In this document: positions 5,265-5,278 of the stretch, in pieces
How positions within the stretch are numbered: the first letter of the stretch is position 1
How the letters are laid out: every line of letters begins with the position of its first letter
Assembly: GCA_003454135.1 (NCBI GenBank)
Contig: DMKW01000215.1
Span: 1,190 to 6,467 of the forward strand
Length of the DNA: 5,278 nt
From: Microbacteriaceae bacterium
GTDB lineage: Bacteria; Actinomycetota; Actinomycetes; Actinomycetales; Microbacteriaceae
Reading direction: 5' to 3'
Notes under the pieces: model-generated
Seen by the model: only the letters and a program-made list of their open reading frames with translations
What the model was told of the DNA's origin: nothing
Databases searched by the model: none
Translations under genes and position numbers: made by a program

Positions 5265-5278
5265 ATGACTCCCCTGCT
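5265..5278 (+). CDS. Possible start of a divergent gene (four codons plus two bases in the window)
   Basis: The ATG opens a frame reading M-T-P-L, with the fifth codon cut by the window edge. The only support is the -10-like TAAGAT placed six bases upstream and the divergent layout. GAGG directly abuts the ATG and is too close to act as a ribosome binding site. No product can be named from so little sequence. Confidence 0.3.

Overview
The window is GC-rich with G/C-ending codons, and its gene content is that of an actinomycete chromosome. The recognisable families (pyruvate carboxylase, a GarA/OdhI-type FHA protein, an FtsR-type MerR regulator, a second MerR regulator like Mycobacterium tuberculosis Rv1830, and a CDP-alcohol phosphatidyltransferase) are typical actinobacterial core genes. 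The compact order and the ParA neighbour suggest Micrococcales, perhaps Microbacteriaceae. That placement is an inference from memory of gene order, not a database match.

Layout. Bases 1-1586 (minus strand) hold the first 528 codons of pyruvate carboxylase, and the gene runs off the left edge. A 122-base divergent region separates it from a ParA-family ATPase on the plus strand (1709-2515). A 165-base convergent intergenic region (2516-2680) follows. It has no gene but contains a strong 20-bp-stem inverted repeat with a partly duplicated arm, probably a terminator for one or both flanking genes. The rest is a minus-strand gene string. In transcription order it is: CDP-alcohol phosphatidyltransferase (5194-4601), GarA-like FHA protein (4579-4103), FtsR-like MerR regulator (4103-3402, overlapping the FHA stop by one base as TAGTG) and, after a 172-base gap, the Rv1830-like MerR regulator (3229-2681). 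At the right edge a promoter-like sequence for this string overlaps a divergent -10 box. That box lies six bases before an ATG at 5265, possibly the leaderless start of another gene.

How the genes fit together. Pyruvate carboxylase refills oxaloacetate. GarA/OdhI proteins are known brakes on 2-oxoglutarate dehydrogenase controlled by Ser/Thr kinases. FtsR is known to activate ftsZ in Corynebacterium, and the Rv1830 family is linked to growth and division timing in mycobacteria. ParA ATPases position DNA or protein cargo. The phosphatidyltransferase makes anionic membrane lipid. The locus therefore places carbon-flux control beside division and envelope functions. It looks like a shortened version of the M. 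tuberculosis Rv1822-Rv1830 region, without the gcvH and bifunctional-nuclease genes found there.

I found no CRISPR array, insertion sequence, rRNA or tRNA gene and no clearly novel system. The most interesting unexplained structures are the intergenic inverted repeat at 2582-2636, the 17-bp palindrome across the parA stop codon, and the overlapping divergent promoters at the right edge.
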